Assembly: GCA_030425295.1 (NCBI GenBank) | Contig: JAUIAT010000004.1 | Location: forward strand, 1 to 64,000 | Direction: 5' to 3' | Length of the DNA: 64,000 bases | DNA from: Gammaproteobacteria bacterium | GTDB lineage: Bacteria; Pseudomonadota; Gammaproteobacteria; JAUIAT01 | In this document: positions 1 to 11,035 of the stretch, in pieces | How the letters are laid out: every line of letters starts with the position of its first letter | Numbering within the stretch: position 1 is the first letter of the stretch | Notes under the pieces: generated by a model | Databases searched by the model: none | Told to the model about the DNA's origin: nothing | Seen by the model: the letters and a program-made list of their open reading frames with translations, nothing else | Made by a program: the position numbers and the translations under genes

Positions 1-287
1 AGAATCAGCTTTTGCTTGAGCTCTTGCTAATAGGCTTGCAACAGAGTTTTGCAGAGTATTAGCAGCAATATAAACTCCATGCTCTTTAAGCTTAGCCAAA
101 GCCCAGAGGCTATTGGCAATATCTTGAGAATTAAAAGAATCAGCTTTTGCTTGAGCTCTTTCTAATAGTCTTGCAACAGAGTTTTGCAGAGTATTAGCAG
201 CAATATAAACTCCATGCTCTTTAAGCTTAGCCAAAGCCCAGAGGCTATTGGCAATATCTTGAGAATTAAAAGAATCAGCTTTTGTTT
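1..287. repeat. 135-base in-frame tandem repeat inside the OPR gene
   Basis: Units begin at 1, 136 and 271 with a period of exactly 135 bases (45 codons). Units 1 and 2 differ at only about two positions near 25-35 of the unit. The third diverges after about 17 bases, where the N-terminal region begins. Near-identity at the DNA level points to recent duplication or repeat homogenisation. Confidence 0.9.
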
Positions 288-687
288 CATATATCTGCAA
301 TAAAATAGTATTAGTAAAATCATGCAAATAATCTTTATGGCTAAGTTTAAAATAGTTTTTTGCTGCTCTATGCAGTATATTAGATGCGCTAATATGGAAA
401 TCATTTTCTCTTTGGATAGTTTTGTTGTATTTAAGCCAAATCTCAGATAGTTTTTTTATTATTTCGTCATTTCTTTTCTCTATTAGGCTCATAAATGCAT
501 ATTTTATTGCATTCCCAATGGTTTTATATTTGCGAGGAAACTCAGACAAAAGCTGCTCTTTGCAATGTTCTAAATTATTACCATCTAACCATTGCTTAGA
601 TCTAACAAGACTTAATACTCTGCTTTTAAGTGATCTTGGTTGGTAGTAGGTATTTCCATGGGAATTGCGGGAAAAAATTTCTTTCAT
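1..687 (-). CDS. OPR (octatricopeptide) repeat protein, 5' part, runs off the left edge
   Basis: The frame is open from an ATG at 687 to the window edge, giving 229 residues with no stop. Residues 1-139 are a charged helical N-terminal region. They are followed by two nearly identical 45-residue units (encoded by 270-136 and 135-1), each starting FNSQDIANSLWALAKL and continuing HGVYIAANTLQNSVA. The QDIANSLWALAKL signature is that of OPR repeats, helical-hairpin RNA-binding repeats best known from algal organelle proteins and also reported in a few intracellular bacteria. Such proteins often end in a RAP domain, which would lie outside this window. The frame is easily missed because neither end shows a stop here. 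No strong ribosome site precedes the ATG. A role as an RNA-binding protein or secreted effector is inference. Confidence 0.75.
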   Translation of the reverse strand, partial: MKEIFSRNSHGNTYYQPRSLKSRVLSLVRSKQWLDGNNLEHCKEQLLSEFPRKYKTIGNAIKYAFMSLIEKRNDEIIKKLSEIWLKYNKTIQRENDFHISASNILHRAAKNYFKLSHKDYLHDFTNTILLQIYETKADSFNSQDIANSLWALAKLKEHGVYIAANTLQNSVARLLERAQAKADSFNSQDIANSLWALAKLKEHGVYIAANTLQNSVASLLARAQAKADS

Positions 688-930
688 TTATAAGGCACCA
701 TGATCTTAATGAGCAATTATTATACATTTATTTATGGTTAATTACAATGCGCTAGTCAAAAACTTAGTCATTAGCAGATTTAATTAATTTCACAATTTTA
801 GAAGGTTATGCTTTAATTTAGTTAAATCATGTATATAATCTGCCTTTATTTTTAGGATGATAGTAAGGAAATGACATGGCAGCTTATGAAAAATTTTTAT
901 GTATTCACTTGTGAATAAAAAAATCAGGTA

Positions 931-1122
931 ATGCTTTAACAATAGTAAAGAAATGAAAACACTGTCCTTTTGCGACTTGATCGCGGAATCTAGATTCATG
1001 GATCCCGCGGTCAAGCCGCGGGATGACAGATTCGAGTTACAGGATGATAGATTCGGGGTATGGGATAACCAAACGTTATACTTATAAGCAATTGATTTTC
1101 TGCGAATAAAACTCGAAACCAG
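931..1122. repeat. Dispersed palindromic repeat, family 1, copy A
   Basis: The gap at 688-1188 holds no convincing gene. It contains a copy of an element also present at 13114-13339. The two share the start (ATGCTTTAACA-TAGTAAAG), a palindromic core GATCCCGCGGTCAAGCCGC followed by GGGATGACAG, degenerate 21-base tandem units beginning GGGATGACAGATTCGAG, and the tail AATTGATTTTCT. Small open frames inside it arise from the repeat and are not called as genes. Confidence 0.85.
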
Positions 1123-1188
1123 GGCTAAATTAAGCAACTATTTTAAAGCATTACCTCGCTATGAGTTTCAGAGAAATGTTTAGTTTAA

Positions 1189-3486
1189 CTAATTATTAGC
1201 TACAGGGATGTTACAGCAAGGTGCAACATCTATGTAGCTATTATATTTAGGTTTAGTTATTTTTCTCAACAAAGGAGTTTCTTCATTGCTGGTAGTGCTT
1301 GCCTGATTATTTTGACATTGAGATGAAACAGCAAAAAGTTTATCCATATTGCTATCCCAATAAAGTGCAACATTATCAACTTCACCAAGAGGCGTCACAC
1401 CTTTAACATTAGAATCAAAACTAATAGTCTTTTCTATTTCACCTGAATTATGTGCAGCAATGGCTTTACGTACTATCTCTTCATCTTTAGCTACGGCAAA
1501 CCGTGTAATAAAGTGCAGACTGCTGACTTTACCATTTTTAAGGCTTTCACCACCTCTTGCTTTTTTCCATGCAGCACTTAGACAAGTACTAATTGCCTTG
1601 TCTTCAGTTTGATCAGCACCATCTGCAAGCTCAGGATCTTTCCTAACCATACCATAAATAATCCACCCCAAAGTATTAAGAGGAGCTGTAACTGGCATAG
1701 TAAGAAGCAACCCAAGCCCAGTTGCCGCACCACCAATAAGCCCTAGAAGACCATTTCCTAATAGTCGGTTAACTGCAGACATTGATTTAAAACCACTTGC
1801 TATTGGTAGACCAATAAACAATACAGCAGAAAATTCAAAAGGTATTACAACACCCCAATGGAATGCTTCTTTTATACATTTCAATGGATTATCAATAAAC
1901 CCTTTAAGTAAACTTGATGTTAAAAATGGTAAAAAGCCTAAGGAGGCAGTTAATACACCCTCAATATAACGTCCTTTAGTAAATGAATAGTCAACGATTG
2001 ATTTGAATGTATCCCAACGAACACCAAAAGTAGCGGCATTAATACTTTCAAACAAACCAGCTCCTGTTAAAATTGACCCCACTACAGCACGATAAAGACC
2101 AGTTACAGTTTCAGCTACAGCTCTTAAGGTTGCACTTATTGGCAATGTAGATATAAATGCTGCTATCCCATAAAATTTAGTGGGCTTATTAAATTTATCA
2201 TTATGAAAATATGAGACTACATCTTTAGGAGTTAAATTGTCCCACTTTAAAAACGCACGAAGACCATCAAAAGCTGCTCGATAACCATGTGTTAAACCAA
2301 CACCTAGCGCAAACATTAACTTTTTGTGTACTGAATTTGGCGTATACTCGTTATTATTACCTTTTAAGCCATATTTTAAACCAAAATATAAAGCTTCTCT
2401 GCCATCTTTTAATTTTTTAAGTATAGCCTCAGCTAATTTACTTAAACCGTAAAACATAGAGCCTATACCGTAACCCATATAGTAATTACTACCAGCAAAT
2501 ATGCTATAGGCTAGACTCTGATTATTACCATTAAAAGCAGTTCCTAAGTTAGCAGCACCGTCAAAAAGCCCGGCAACAAACCCCCCAGCACTGTAGCCCG
2601 CCCATCTAGGCGTCACCGCACCAATTTTTTTAGCTTTATAGTAAATAGGCCATGTAGATTTATTATTTTCTTCAAATTCAAATCCTTTTAGGTCTGGAGC
2701 AATTACTCTTGATACACCATCAATAACCCCTTGAACACTACCCACAAATAAACCTGCGGCAATTTCTCCTAATGCTCTTGGAACAAAAGTAACCATAGAT
2801 GGAACAACCGAACCAAGAAATATTGGGGCACCCATAAAATAAGCTGCTTCCTTATGGGCTTTCTTTATTGAACTTAAAGTTTTTGATTTTTTGTGATAGA
2901 GCAGTCCGTCACGAGCACCTAAAAAAACTCCAGCAAACCCACCGTAAACTGTTTGAGCTAATGCTGAAGTTACAAAAGATATTCCAAACCCTGTAGCAAA
3001 TGAACCAAAGCCATAAAACTTTGTTAGTTTGTTATATTTTGAGCTTTTAAAGTAAGAAAGCCCAGAACCATCTATTTTAGAGTTAGGTAAAACTCCGGCA
3101 AAACAACCACGGCTAAAGGCGCCAAGAGGGTGAGTTAAGCCTACTCCCAAACCTTTGAATAAATTATGAGTTTCACCGGCAAGCCTTTCTTCTCCTGTAA
3201 TTTCTAAAGAAGAGGCCTCATACCTATCACTAAAGCCATATATTGCCCCATCTAAATATCCTTTACCTGCATTTCCTACAGAAGCGACAAATTTTTTCAG
3301 GCCAAAACCAGCCTCTTCATTTACGTACTCATTAAACCTACCAAAAGAATCCCTAATAGCTCCAATTGCTGCAGCTGATCTCGATCTCTTTGATTCTTTA
3401 TTTGATGTTAGCGTGGTTGATGAAGCGACTCCTTCAGAATTTTTGTTGTCGGGACTCATAAAATTTTGATTATCACTATCACTCAT
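1189..3486 (-). CDS. Large glycine-rich membrane protein with internal duplication, function unknown
   Basis: This 765-residue protein has a polar Ser/Asn-rich N-terminus (about 1-45) and no classical signal peptide. Many Gly/Ala-rich hydrophobic stretches follow, suggesting multiple membrane or membrane-inserting segments. The sequence is duplicated: a block near 110-200 (GVGLTHPLGAFSRG, then KFYGFGSFATGFGISFVTSA) matches a block near 390-480 (GVGLTHGYRAAFDGLRAF, then KFYGIAAFISTLPISATLRA). The C-terminal 130 residues are hydrophilic. I do not recognise a family. It sits alone between two repeat-bearing gaps. A secreted, host-membrane-targeted protein is one possibility, but nothing in the sequence proves secretion. 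Confidence 0.7.
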   Translation of the reverse strand: MSDSDNQNFMSPDNKNSEGVASSTTLTSNKESKRSRSAAAIGAIRDSFGRFNEYVNEEAGFGLKKFVASVGNAGKGYLDGAIYGFSDRYEASSLEITGEERLAGETHNLFKGLGVGLTHPLGAFSRGCFAGVLPNSKIDGSGLSYFKSSKYNKLTKFYGFGSFATGFGISFVTSALAQTVYGGFAGVFLGARDGLLYHKKSKTLSSIKKAHKEAAYFMGAPIFLGSVVPSMVTFVPRALGEIAAGLFVGSVQGVIDGVSRVIAPDLKGFEFEENNKSTWPIYYKAKKIGAVTPRWAGYSAGGFVAGLFDGAANLGTAFNGNNQSLAYSIFAGSNYYMGYGIGSMFYGLSKLAEAILKKLKDGREALYFGLKYGLKGNNNEYTPNSVHKKLMFALGVGLTHGYRAAFDGLRAFLKWDNLTPKDVVSYFHNDKFNKPTKFYGIAAFISTLPISATLRAVAETVTGLYRAVVGSILTGAGLFESINAATFGVRWDTFKSIVDYSFTKGRYIEGVLTASLGFLPFLTSSLLKGFIDNPLKCIKEAFHWGVVIPFEFSAVLFIGLPIASGFKSMSAVNRLLGNGLLGLIGGAATGLGLLLTMPVTAPLNTLGWIIYGMVRKDPELADGADQTEDKAISTCLSAAWKKARGGESLKNGKVSSLHFITRFAVAKDEEIVRKAIAAHNSGEIEKTISFDSNVKGVTPLGEVDNVALYWDSNMDKLFAVSSQCQNNQASTTSNEETPLLRKITKPKYNSYIDVAPCCNIPVANN

Positions 3487-3735
3487 TTGGACTACTCTCT
3501 CTTCTTACACTTTCCCTGAAATTAATTAAATCCAAATCCTTGAGGAAGTTATCAAAAAATGCTGACTAAGAACGATACTACACAATAATACTAAATTACA
3601 AAACTTAACTGAATATTAAGAAATAAAATAACTTATGCAGTAAACTCTGTAGGGTATGAAAATCTTAACACTAACAAATTGAGTTAAAAAATATTTTTAA
3701 AATTAACTAATACCATGCTACTTTAGCTAATATCA

Positions 3736-3806
3736 TGTCACCCTGCACTTGTTGTGGGGTCTGGAAGAATCTCTCACCGGATCCCGCAACGAGTGTTGAA
3801 TGACAG
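3736..3806. repeat. Palindromic repeat, family 2, copy A
   Basis: The gap at 3487-3949 has no gene I can support. It holds a 71-base element starting TGTCACCCTGCACTTGTTG and ending CAACGAGTGTTGAATGACAG, with complementary ends. An inverted copy lies at 46175-46245. Confidence 0.7.
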
Positions 3807-3949
3807 GCTTCTAGCAAAAACTAAAGCTCATAAAATTAAAAAATCGTAGCTTACAGAGTGTAGGGAAGAGTTTTGGGTTTTAGTTGTCAAATTACACCAG
3901 TTTAGACAATTTTACTTTAACAACAACAGATTAAATTAAGCAACCACTG

Positions 3950-5218
3950 CTATTTATGCTTAACTATAGGGTCAACTCTCATTAAAATTAAACCACCAAT
4001 AACAAAGAAAATAAGCACCGATGCCACGCCCATTCTTTGGCTATCAGCCCAATCAGTTACCATTGCTAAAAGAGCTGGCCCCATAAAAGCTGTTACCTTC
4101 CCCGACAAAGCGTAAAGACCAAAAAACTCATTAGACTTTTCTTTAGGAGCAAGTTTGGTCATAAGAGACCTACTTGCGGACTGCATCGGCCCAAAAAATA
4201 ATCCTATTACTAAAGCCACAGCAATAAATATAGTTACAGTTTTAGCCAAAACAACAGCTAAACCTAACACGGTAACAGCAACAAGGCTTAACTCAATTGT
4301 TTGCTTAGAACCCCACCAATCATCTACCCATGCGAAAATAAAGGCGCCAATCCCAGCTGAAACATTCATCGCAATACCAAACTCAATAATTTGACTCATA
4401 GTCATATGAAAAGTACCACCAGCATAAATACCACCAAAGGCAAAAACGGTATTCAAGCCATCAATATAAAATAATCTTGCAAGTAAGAAGTTTAGTATTT
4501 GCTTATGCTTAGGCAAGGCTTTTAAAGTATTTTTTAAATCACATAAACCTGATGTTACAGCTCTGCGCCAAGGGTAATTCATACTGTCTTTCTGTTTTGA
4601 CATAACCAATAAAGGAAAGGAGAAAATTGCTAACCAAAGAGCAGTGAATGGCCCTACCATTCTTACATGCTCCATAGTAACTGTATCTAAAAAACCAGGG
4701 GGATGCTTAACAAAACCAAATAAAGCAATAATTAAGCTTAATAGACCACCAAAATATCCGAAGCCCCAAGCCCAGCCTGAAATTCTGCCAACATAATCAG
4801 GACGAGCAATGTGAGGGAGCATAGCATTATAAAAAACAGTACCAACTTCTAAGCCAATAGTACCAATTACTACCCAAATTAAAGCCCACATTACTGAGCC
4901 AGAATCAGGATATGCAAACCAAAGCATTGCAGAGCTTACAACACACATCCAAGTAAAAAAGCTCAACCAACGCCTTCTGTGGCCACTATAATCAGCAATC
5001 GCACCAAAAATTGGGCTGAAAATTGCAATAAAAATACCAGCAACAGCCTCGGCATACCCCCATTCTGAAGTTCCCATAACAGGATCCAGAGCAATTTTGC
5101 CGGTAAAATAAGCTGCGAAAATAAAAGTTGTAATTAATGTGGCAAATGCCGAAGTTGCCCAATCATACAGAGCCCACATAAAAACTCTGCGTTTCTTATA
5201 TAAATTTTCAATATTCAA
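3950..5218 (-). CDS. MFS transporter, Atg22-like / UMF1 family
   Basis: This 422-residue integral membrane protein has about 11-12 hydrophobic segments. It opens with KRRVFMWALYDWATSAFATL, the characteristic start of the Atg22-like (UMF1, COG2270) branch of the major facilitator superfamily. An MFS loop with basic residues (GAIADYSGHRRRW) follows near residue 75. Family members are thought to move small metabolites such as amino acids across the inner membrane; the substrate here cannot be read from sequence. It lies 4 bases after the ligA stop on the same strand, so the two may be co-transcribed. Confidence 0.85.
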   Translation of the reverse strand: MNIENLYKKRRVFMWALYDWATSAFATLITTFIFAAYFTGKIALDPVMGTSEWGYAEAVAGIFIAIFSPIFGAIADYSGHRRRWLSFFTWMCVVSSAMLWFAYPDSGSVMWALIWVVIGTIGLEVGTVFYNAMLPHIARPDYVGRISGWAWGFGYFGGLLSLIIALFGFVKHPPGFLDTVTMEHVRMVGPFTALWLAIFSFPLLVMSKQKDSMNYPWRRAVTSGLCDLKNTLKALPKHKQILNFLLARLFYIDGLNTVFAFGGIYAGGTFHMTMSQIIEFGIAMNVSAGIGAFIFAWVDDWWGSKQTIELSLVAVTVLGLAVVLAKTVTIFIAVALVIGLFFGPMQSASRSLMTKLAPKEKSNEFFGLYALSGKVTAFMGPALLAMVTDWADSQRMGVASVLIFFVIGGLILMRVDPIVKHK

Positions 5219-5222
5219 AAAA

Positions 5223-7226
<2,004 letters not shown>

Positions 7227-7283
7227 TTAAATCTCTTTTCAATCTTCACTTCAAATACTTAACTCACCTCTTTCAATCCTAAA

Positions 7284-7313
7284 TGGATCCTGCGATCAAG
7301 TCGCAGGATGACA
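7284..7313. repeat. Palindromic repeat, family 1, core-only copy C
   Basis: A 30-base stretch with core TCCTGCGATCAAGTCGCAGG followed by ATGACA is a variant of the family 1 palindrome (arms CCTGCGA/TCGCAGG). It lies in the smc-ligA gap without the flanks seen in copies A and B. Confidence 0.7.
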
Positions 7314-7357
7314 ATAGGAACTATTGGCGACACAAAGTCACATACAACCCAGATAGT

Positions 7358-7478
7358 GAACGTTCTGAGATGCGATAAATTTCTGCAAAAAATTGCTGAA
7401 AAAAGCGGAGTGTAGTTTCTCATACATGAGCATTTTTGAAGCGTTTTTTGCAGAAAGTTGTCCATATCAGGGCGCTCC
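7358..7478. repeat. Imperfect inverted-repeat element downstream of smc
   Basis: A left arm at 7358-7396 (starts GAACGTTCTGAGATGCG, contains TTTCTGCAAAAAA) is matched in reverse complement by 7441-7478 (TTTTTTGCAGAAA, ends GGGCGCTCC). The element ends about 4 bases from the smc stop codon. It could serve as a transcription-end structure or be a remnant of a small non-autonomous mobile element. Confidence 0.6.
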
Positions 7479-7481
7479 AAA

Positions 7482-10400
7482 CTACACAGTGACTTCGTCC
7501 TCAACGTAGTTGAGAGCCTGCTGCATATCAACGGCAACAACTCTAGAAGAGCCAGGCTCATGCATAGTAACACCTGTCAATGTTTCACCAATTGTCATTG
7601 TGTGTTGGTTGTGTGTGATTATAATAAATTGCATAGTCTCTGACATCCTTTTAATGAGATCAGCAAACCTTTTAACATTTTGATCGTCAAGTGGCGCATC
7701 AACCTCATCTAGAACACAAAAAGGCGCTGGATTCAGCTGAAACAAGGAAAAAACCAAAGCAATCGCAGTTAATGCCTTCTCACCCCCAGACAATAAATGC
7801 ACAGAGGCATTTTTCTTTCCTGGAGGCTGCGCGTGGATCTCAACTCCAGCCTTTAATAAGTCACTATCATTAAGTCGCAAATAAGCTTGCCCACCCCCAA
7901 AAATCTCTGGAAATAACCCCTTAAATGTTTCATTAACCTGATCCATAGTTTCCTTAAATGTATGCCTTGTCTCTTGATCAATCTTCGCTATAGCTTTCTC
8001 TAGTGTTTCTAAAGCCTCAGTTAAGTCATTGGCCTGAGTTTCTAAATATTCAGCCCTTTGCTTAACCTCTTTATATTCTTCAGAAGCTGCAAGATTAACA
8101 GCACCAAACCGAGAAAGCTTTTCTTTAATTGCAATAAGTTCTTGTTCTTTTTTTTCTGGATCTATTTTTTCGGCACAGGGCTCTACACTCAACAAATCAT
8201 CTAAATTATAGGCACTTTCAGCAATTTTCTCTTCATATTGTTTGCGCAGTGTAATCCTAGCCTGTTGTGCAATTTTAATTTCTTCATGGGCATCTCGATA
8301 AGTTTCAATCGACTCTAATACCTGCTCTAACTTAGCTTGATATTCTCGGCGCCTTTCTTCACATTCCTGAAGAGTCTTTGATTGCTCTGCAAGCGTAACC
8401 AACCCATTTTGACGCTCAACTTTTCTTTCTTCAAGCTGTGCTTGCCATTTCTCTACTCCCGTCGTTTCCGAGGAGAGCTTTTCTAAATCTTCCTTTTTAT
8501 CTTCAAGCCTTTTAGCTTGTTGAGCGCTTCTCTCATTAGCCTTATCCAAAAAACTTAGTTTATCGTGCTGCGAAATTAGCTGCCTTGATATATCATCATG
8601 CTGGACTTTACAAAATGACGCATCTTCCCTGAGTTGATTTAATTTATTTTGTGCTTTAGATAACTCAACTCGCATATTCTCATCAGTTTTTTCCTTATCT
8701 GACTCAAAAGTTGAGAATGATTGAAATGAATTTTCAGCATCTTTTAATTTAGACGTTAAAGTTTGCAGATAAATCTTTGCTTGGTCTGCTTCTTTATCAA
8801 TAACTTGTTGTTGATGCTTAGCATACTTTAACTTCTCTGCTTTAACCTCTAAGTTAGTTTTTAAGCGATTAACTTCATTCATTGAAGTATGATAATTTTT
8901 ATCAAAATCATGAACATGAGACTCAAGCTCACACAATTTATTTAGCAAATCGTTCTTGTTCTCTAACTTTTTTGCAAGCTCATTTTCTTTTGCCTTAAGA
9001 GCTTTTGATAATTCTTTTAGATGTTCTTGTCGCGCTAAAAAACTATCTTCCTGCTTTGCTTTAAGTTTTTTCTTGGTATAAAGCCAATTTACACCTAACC
9101 ACAATCCTTCAGGAGTTATGACTGACTGCCAGCCCTTAAGCTTATCTCTCATAGATAAAGCTTCTCTTTTGCTATCCGCAACTAACACCTGACTAAGCAG
9201 ACTTGCAGCCCAATTTTCTGAATTTTTGACTTCTGCTAATAAGGTTCCAGGAGCAGACTCTTCCTTACTAAATGACTCAACTAAATAAAGCTCACCATCA
9301 GGTATCTCATTATATTTATTAGCAAAATCATCAACGCTTTTAACGCAAATAGCCTGCATAGCTCCTGCTAACACTATTTCAACTGCCCGCTGCCACTTTG
9401 GATTAACATCCAACTTCTGACCTAACCTCTCTGCCTTATCTAGATTAGACTGTTGCAGCCATTTTTCAATACCGTGATTTTTCGGCTTCAATGCTTGCTC
9501 TTGAAGAGTTTGAAGTGACGACTTCTGCCCTTTCATAAGATGAATTTCAGAATTCATATCATGAATATCTTGATCCAACTTCTCTTTTTGTTCGTGCAGT
9601 TGTTTCAAGGATCCTTTAAGGTGATCTCTGCTTGTTTGCAAATCTAAAAATTCTGCTTCTTTACTTGCTAATTCGGATCTAATTTTTTCTAAATCTTCAA
9701 TAATCACAGCTTGCTGATCAATATAATCATGACCTTCAAGCTGAGTAATTTGTTTTTTAGTTTCTTCAATTCGGTCTTTTATATGAGAAATTTGTGTCTC
9801 AGCAATGCGCGATCGTTGCTTTTCTTCGAGCATAGAATCTCGATGAAGATTGTATGTTTTTCGTAGCTCTTTAACTTTATATTCATGTTCTTGAAATTTT
9901 TTAGTCGCAATTTCAAGCTTTTCTTTAGCGCCAATAGACTGATCTTTTAATAACTCAATAGATTGATTAAGAGCCACACGAGCATCTTTATCACTTTGTT
10001 TCTCAATCTCAAGATCAGCTTTAGCTTTTTCATATTCTTGCCACTGCAAAACTAATTGCTCATTTTGCTTTTTTAAACCTTCAATCTTTTGTTCAATTCT
10101 TGCGATTTCGCCCGCAAAGTCACTATCTTTTTTACGTAGGAATTCAATTTGAGGATAAACACTGTCAATCTGATTTTGATTTTTTTGTAGTGACTTATTT
10201 AACTCGTCCCTTTGCTCAAGCTGTTGCTTTAGCTCTTTATTTATTTTTTCTTCCTGCTTACTATGCTGCTTAATATTTTCATTAAGTTGAAACCAATGTG
10301 CTGCACCAAGCTCGGCTTCGAGCAGCCTTCTCTTCTCCATAAACTCACGATAACGATTGGCCACACTTGCTTGACGCTGAAGTTTTTTAGACTGCTCTGA

Positions 10401-11006
10401 GATTTCTTTCTGCAAATCACCAACGCGCTCTAAATTCTCTCGGGTTGAGTCTAGGCGCCTAATGGTTTCTTTCCGCTTTTCTTTGTATTTAGAAATACCT
10501 GCAACTTCTTCTAGATGGGAGCGCAACTCTTCTGGCTTTGCCTGAATAAGCCTAGTAACCATACCTTGCTCAATTACAGCGTAACTTCTTGGACCAAGGC
10601 CAGTTCCAAGGAAAATATCAATTATATCTTTTCGTCTGACGCGAGAACCGTTTATGTAATATATTGATTGACCATCGCGATCGACACTTCGTTTAACCGC
10701 AATTTCAGAAAAATTTGCATATTGGCCACCAAGCTGGCCATCAGCATTATGGAAAATTAATTCGACAGAAGCCTGACCAAGGGGTTTTCTATTACTCGAT
10801 CCATTGAATATAACATCGCTCATAGAACTACCCGCACGAAGCATCTTGGTAGAATTTTCACCAATCACCCAACGGATAGCATCAACGACATTTGACTTAC
10901 CGCAGCCATTTGGACCAACGACCACTGAACACTTTGGATGAAACGGAAGTCTAACTGGCCCCACAAATGACTTGAAGCCAGCTAATTTTATTCTCTTTAA
11001 CCACAT
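7482..11006 (-). CDS. smc: Chromosome segregation protein SMC
   Basis: SMC is the ATPase core of the condensin-like complex that organises and segregates the chromosome. The 1174 residues fit the family. The N-terminal head has Walker A GPNGCGKSN at about 31-39. Two long Glu/Lys/Gln-rich coiled coils (about 170-500 and 680-1000) flank a hinge near 510-650 (AMQAICVKSVDDF). The C-terminal head has the ABC signature LLSGGEKALTA and Walker B CVLDEVDAPLDD. It is intact. The kleisin and accessory genes scpA/scpB are not nearby, as is usual. Confidence 0.97.
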   Translation of the reverse strand: MWLKRIKLAGFKSFVGPVRLPFHPKCSVVVGPNGCGKSNVVDAIRWVIGENSTKMLRAGSSMSDVIFNGSSNRKPLGQASVELIFHNADGQLGGQYANFSEIAVKRSVDRDGQSIYYINGSRVRRKDIIDIFLGTGLGPRSYAVIEQGMVTRLIQAKPEELRSHLEEVAGISKYKEKRKETIRRLDSTRENLERVGDLQKEISEQSKKLQRQASVANRYREFMEKRRLLEAELGAAHWFQLNENIKQHSKQEEKINKELKQQLEQRDELNKSLQKNQNQIDSVYPQIEFLRKKDSDFAGEIARIEQKIEGLKKQNEQLVLQWQEYEKAKADLEIEKQSDKDARVALNQSIELLKDQSIGAKEKLEIATKKFQEHEYKVKELRKTYNLHRDSMLEEKQRSRIAETQISHIKDRIEETKKQITQLEGHDYIDQQAVIIEDLEKIRSELASKEAEFLDLQTSRDHLKGSLKQLHEQKEKLDQDIHDMNSEIHLMKGQKSSLQTLQEQALKPKNHGIEKWLQQSNLDKAERLGQKLDVNPKWQRAVEIVLAGAMQAICVKSVDDFANKYNEIPDGELYLVESFSKEESAPGTLLAEVKNSENWAASLLSQVLVADSKREALSMRDKLKGWQSVITPEGLWLGVNWLYTKKKLKAKQEDSFLARQEHLKELSKALKAKENELAKKLENKNDLLNKLCELESHVHDFDKNYHTSMNEVNRLKTNLEVKAEKLKYAKHQQQVIDKEADQAKIYLQTLTSKLKDAENSFQSFSTFESDKEKTDENMRVELSKAQNKLNQLREDASFCKVQHDDISRQLISQHDKLSFLDKANERSAQQAKRLEDKKEDLEKLSSETTGVEKWQAQLEERKVERQNGLVTLAEQSKTLQECEERRREYQAKLEQVLESIETYRDAHEEIKIAQQARITLRKQYEEKIAESAYNLDDLLSVEPCAEKIDPEKKEQELIAIKEKLSRFGAVNLAASEEYKEVKQRAEYLETQANDLTEALETLEKAIAKIDQETRHTFKETMDQVNETFKGLFPEIFGGGQAYLRLNDSDLLKAGVEIHAQPPGKKNASVHLLSGGEKALTAIALVFSLFQLNPAPFCVLDEVDAPLDDQNVKRFADLIKRMSETMQFIIITHNQHTMTIGETLTGVTMHEPGSSRVVAVDMQQALNYVEDEVTV

Positions 11007-11035
11007 AGCTAAAAACCTTCCCTGTTTAAAGCAAC

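Noticed and set aside
1-287. Tandem repeat as a possible CRISPR array
   Set aside because: The period is a constant 135 bases with no unique spacers, and it translates in frame as protein repeats.
162-404. An 80-codon hydrophobic frame on the minus strand
   Set aside because: It overlaps the OPR gene in another frame of the same strand. The OPR frame carries clear repeats, so this one is a shadow.
790-1137. A 115-codon frame on the minus strand, with similar frames near 13065-13304
   Set aside because: They run through the palindromic repeat and its tandem units, and the same peptide (SSRGLTAGSMNLDSAIKSQ) appears at both sites because the DNA repeat is shared. There is no ribosome site and no family resemblance.
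7259-7573. Possible zipA remnant between smc and ligA
   Set aside because: The frame shows no N-terminal membrane anchor or FtsZ-binding domain and crosses repeat sequences and the end of smc.
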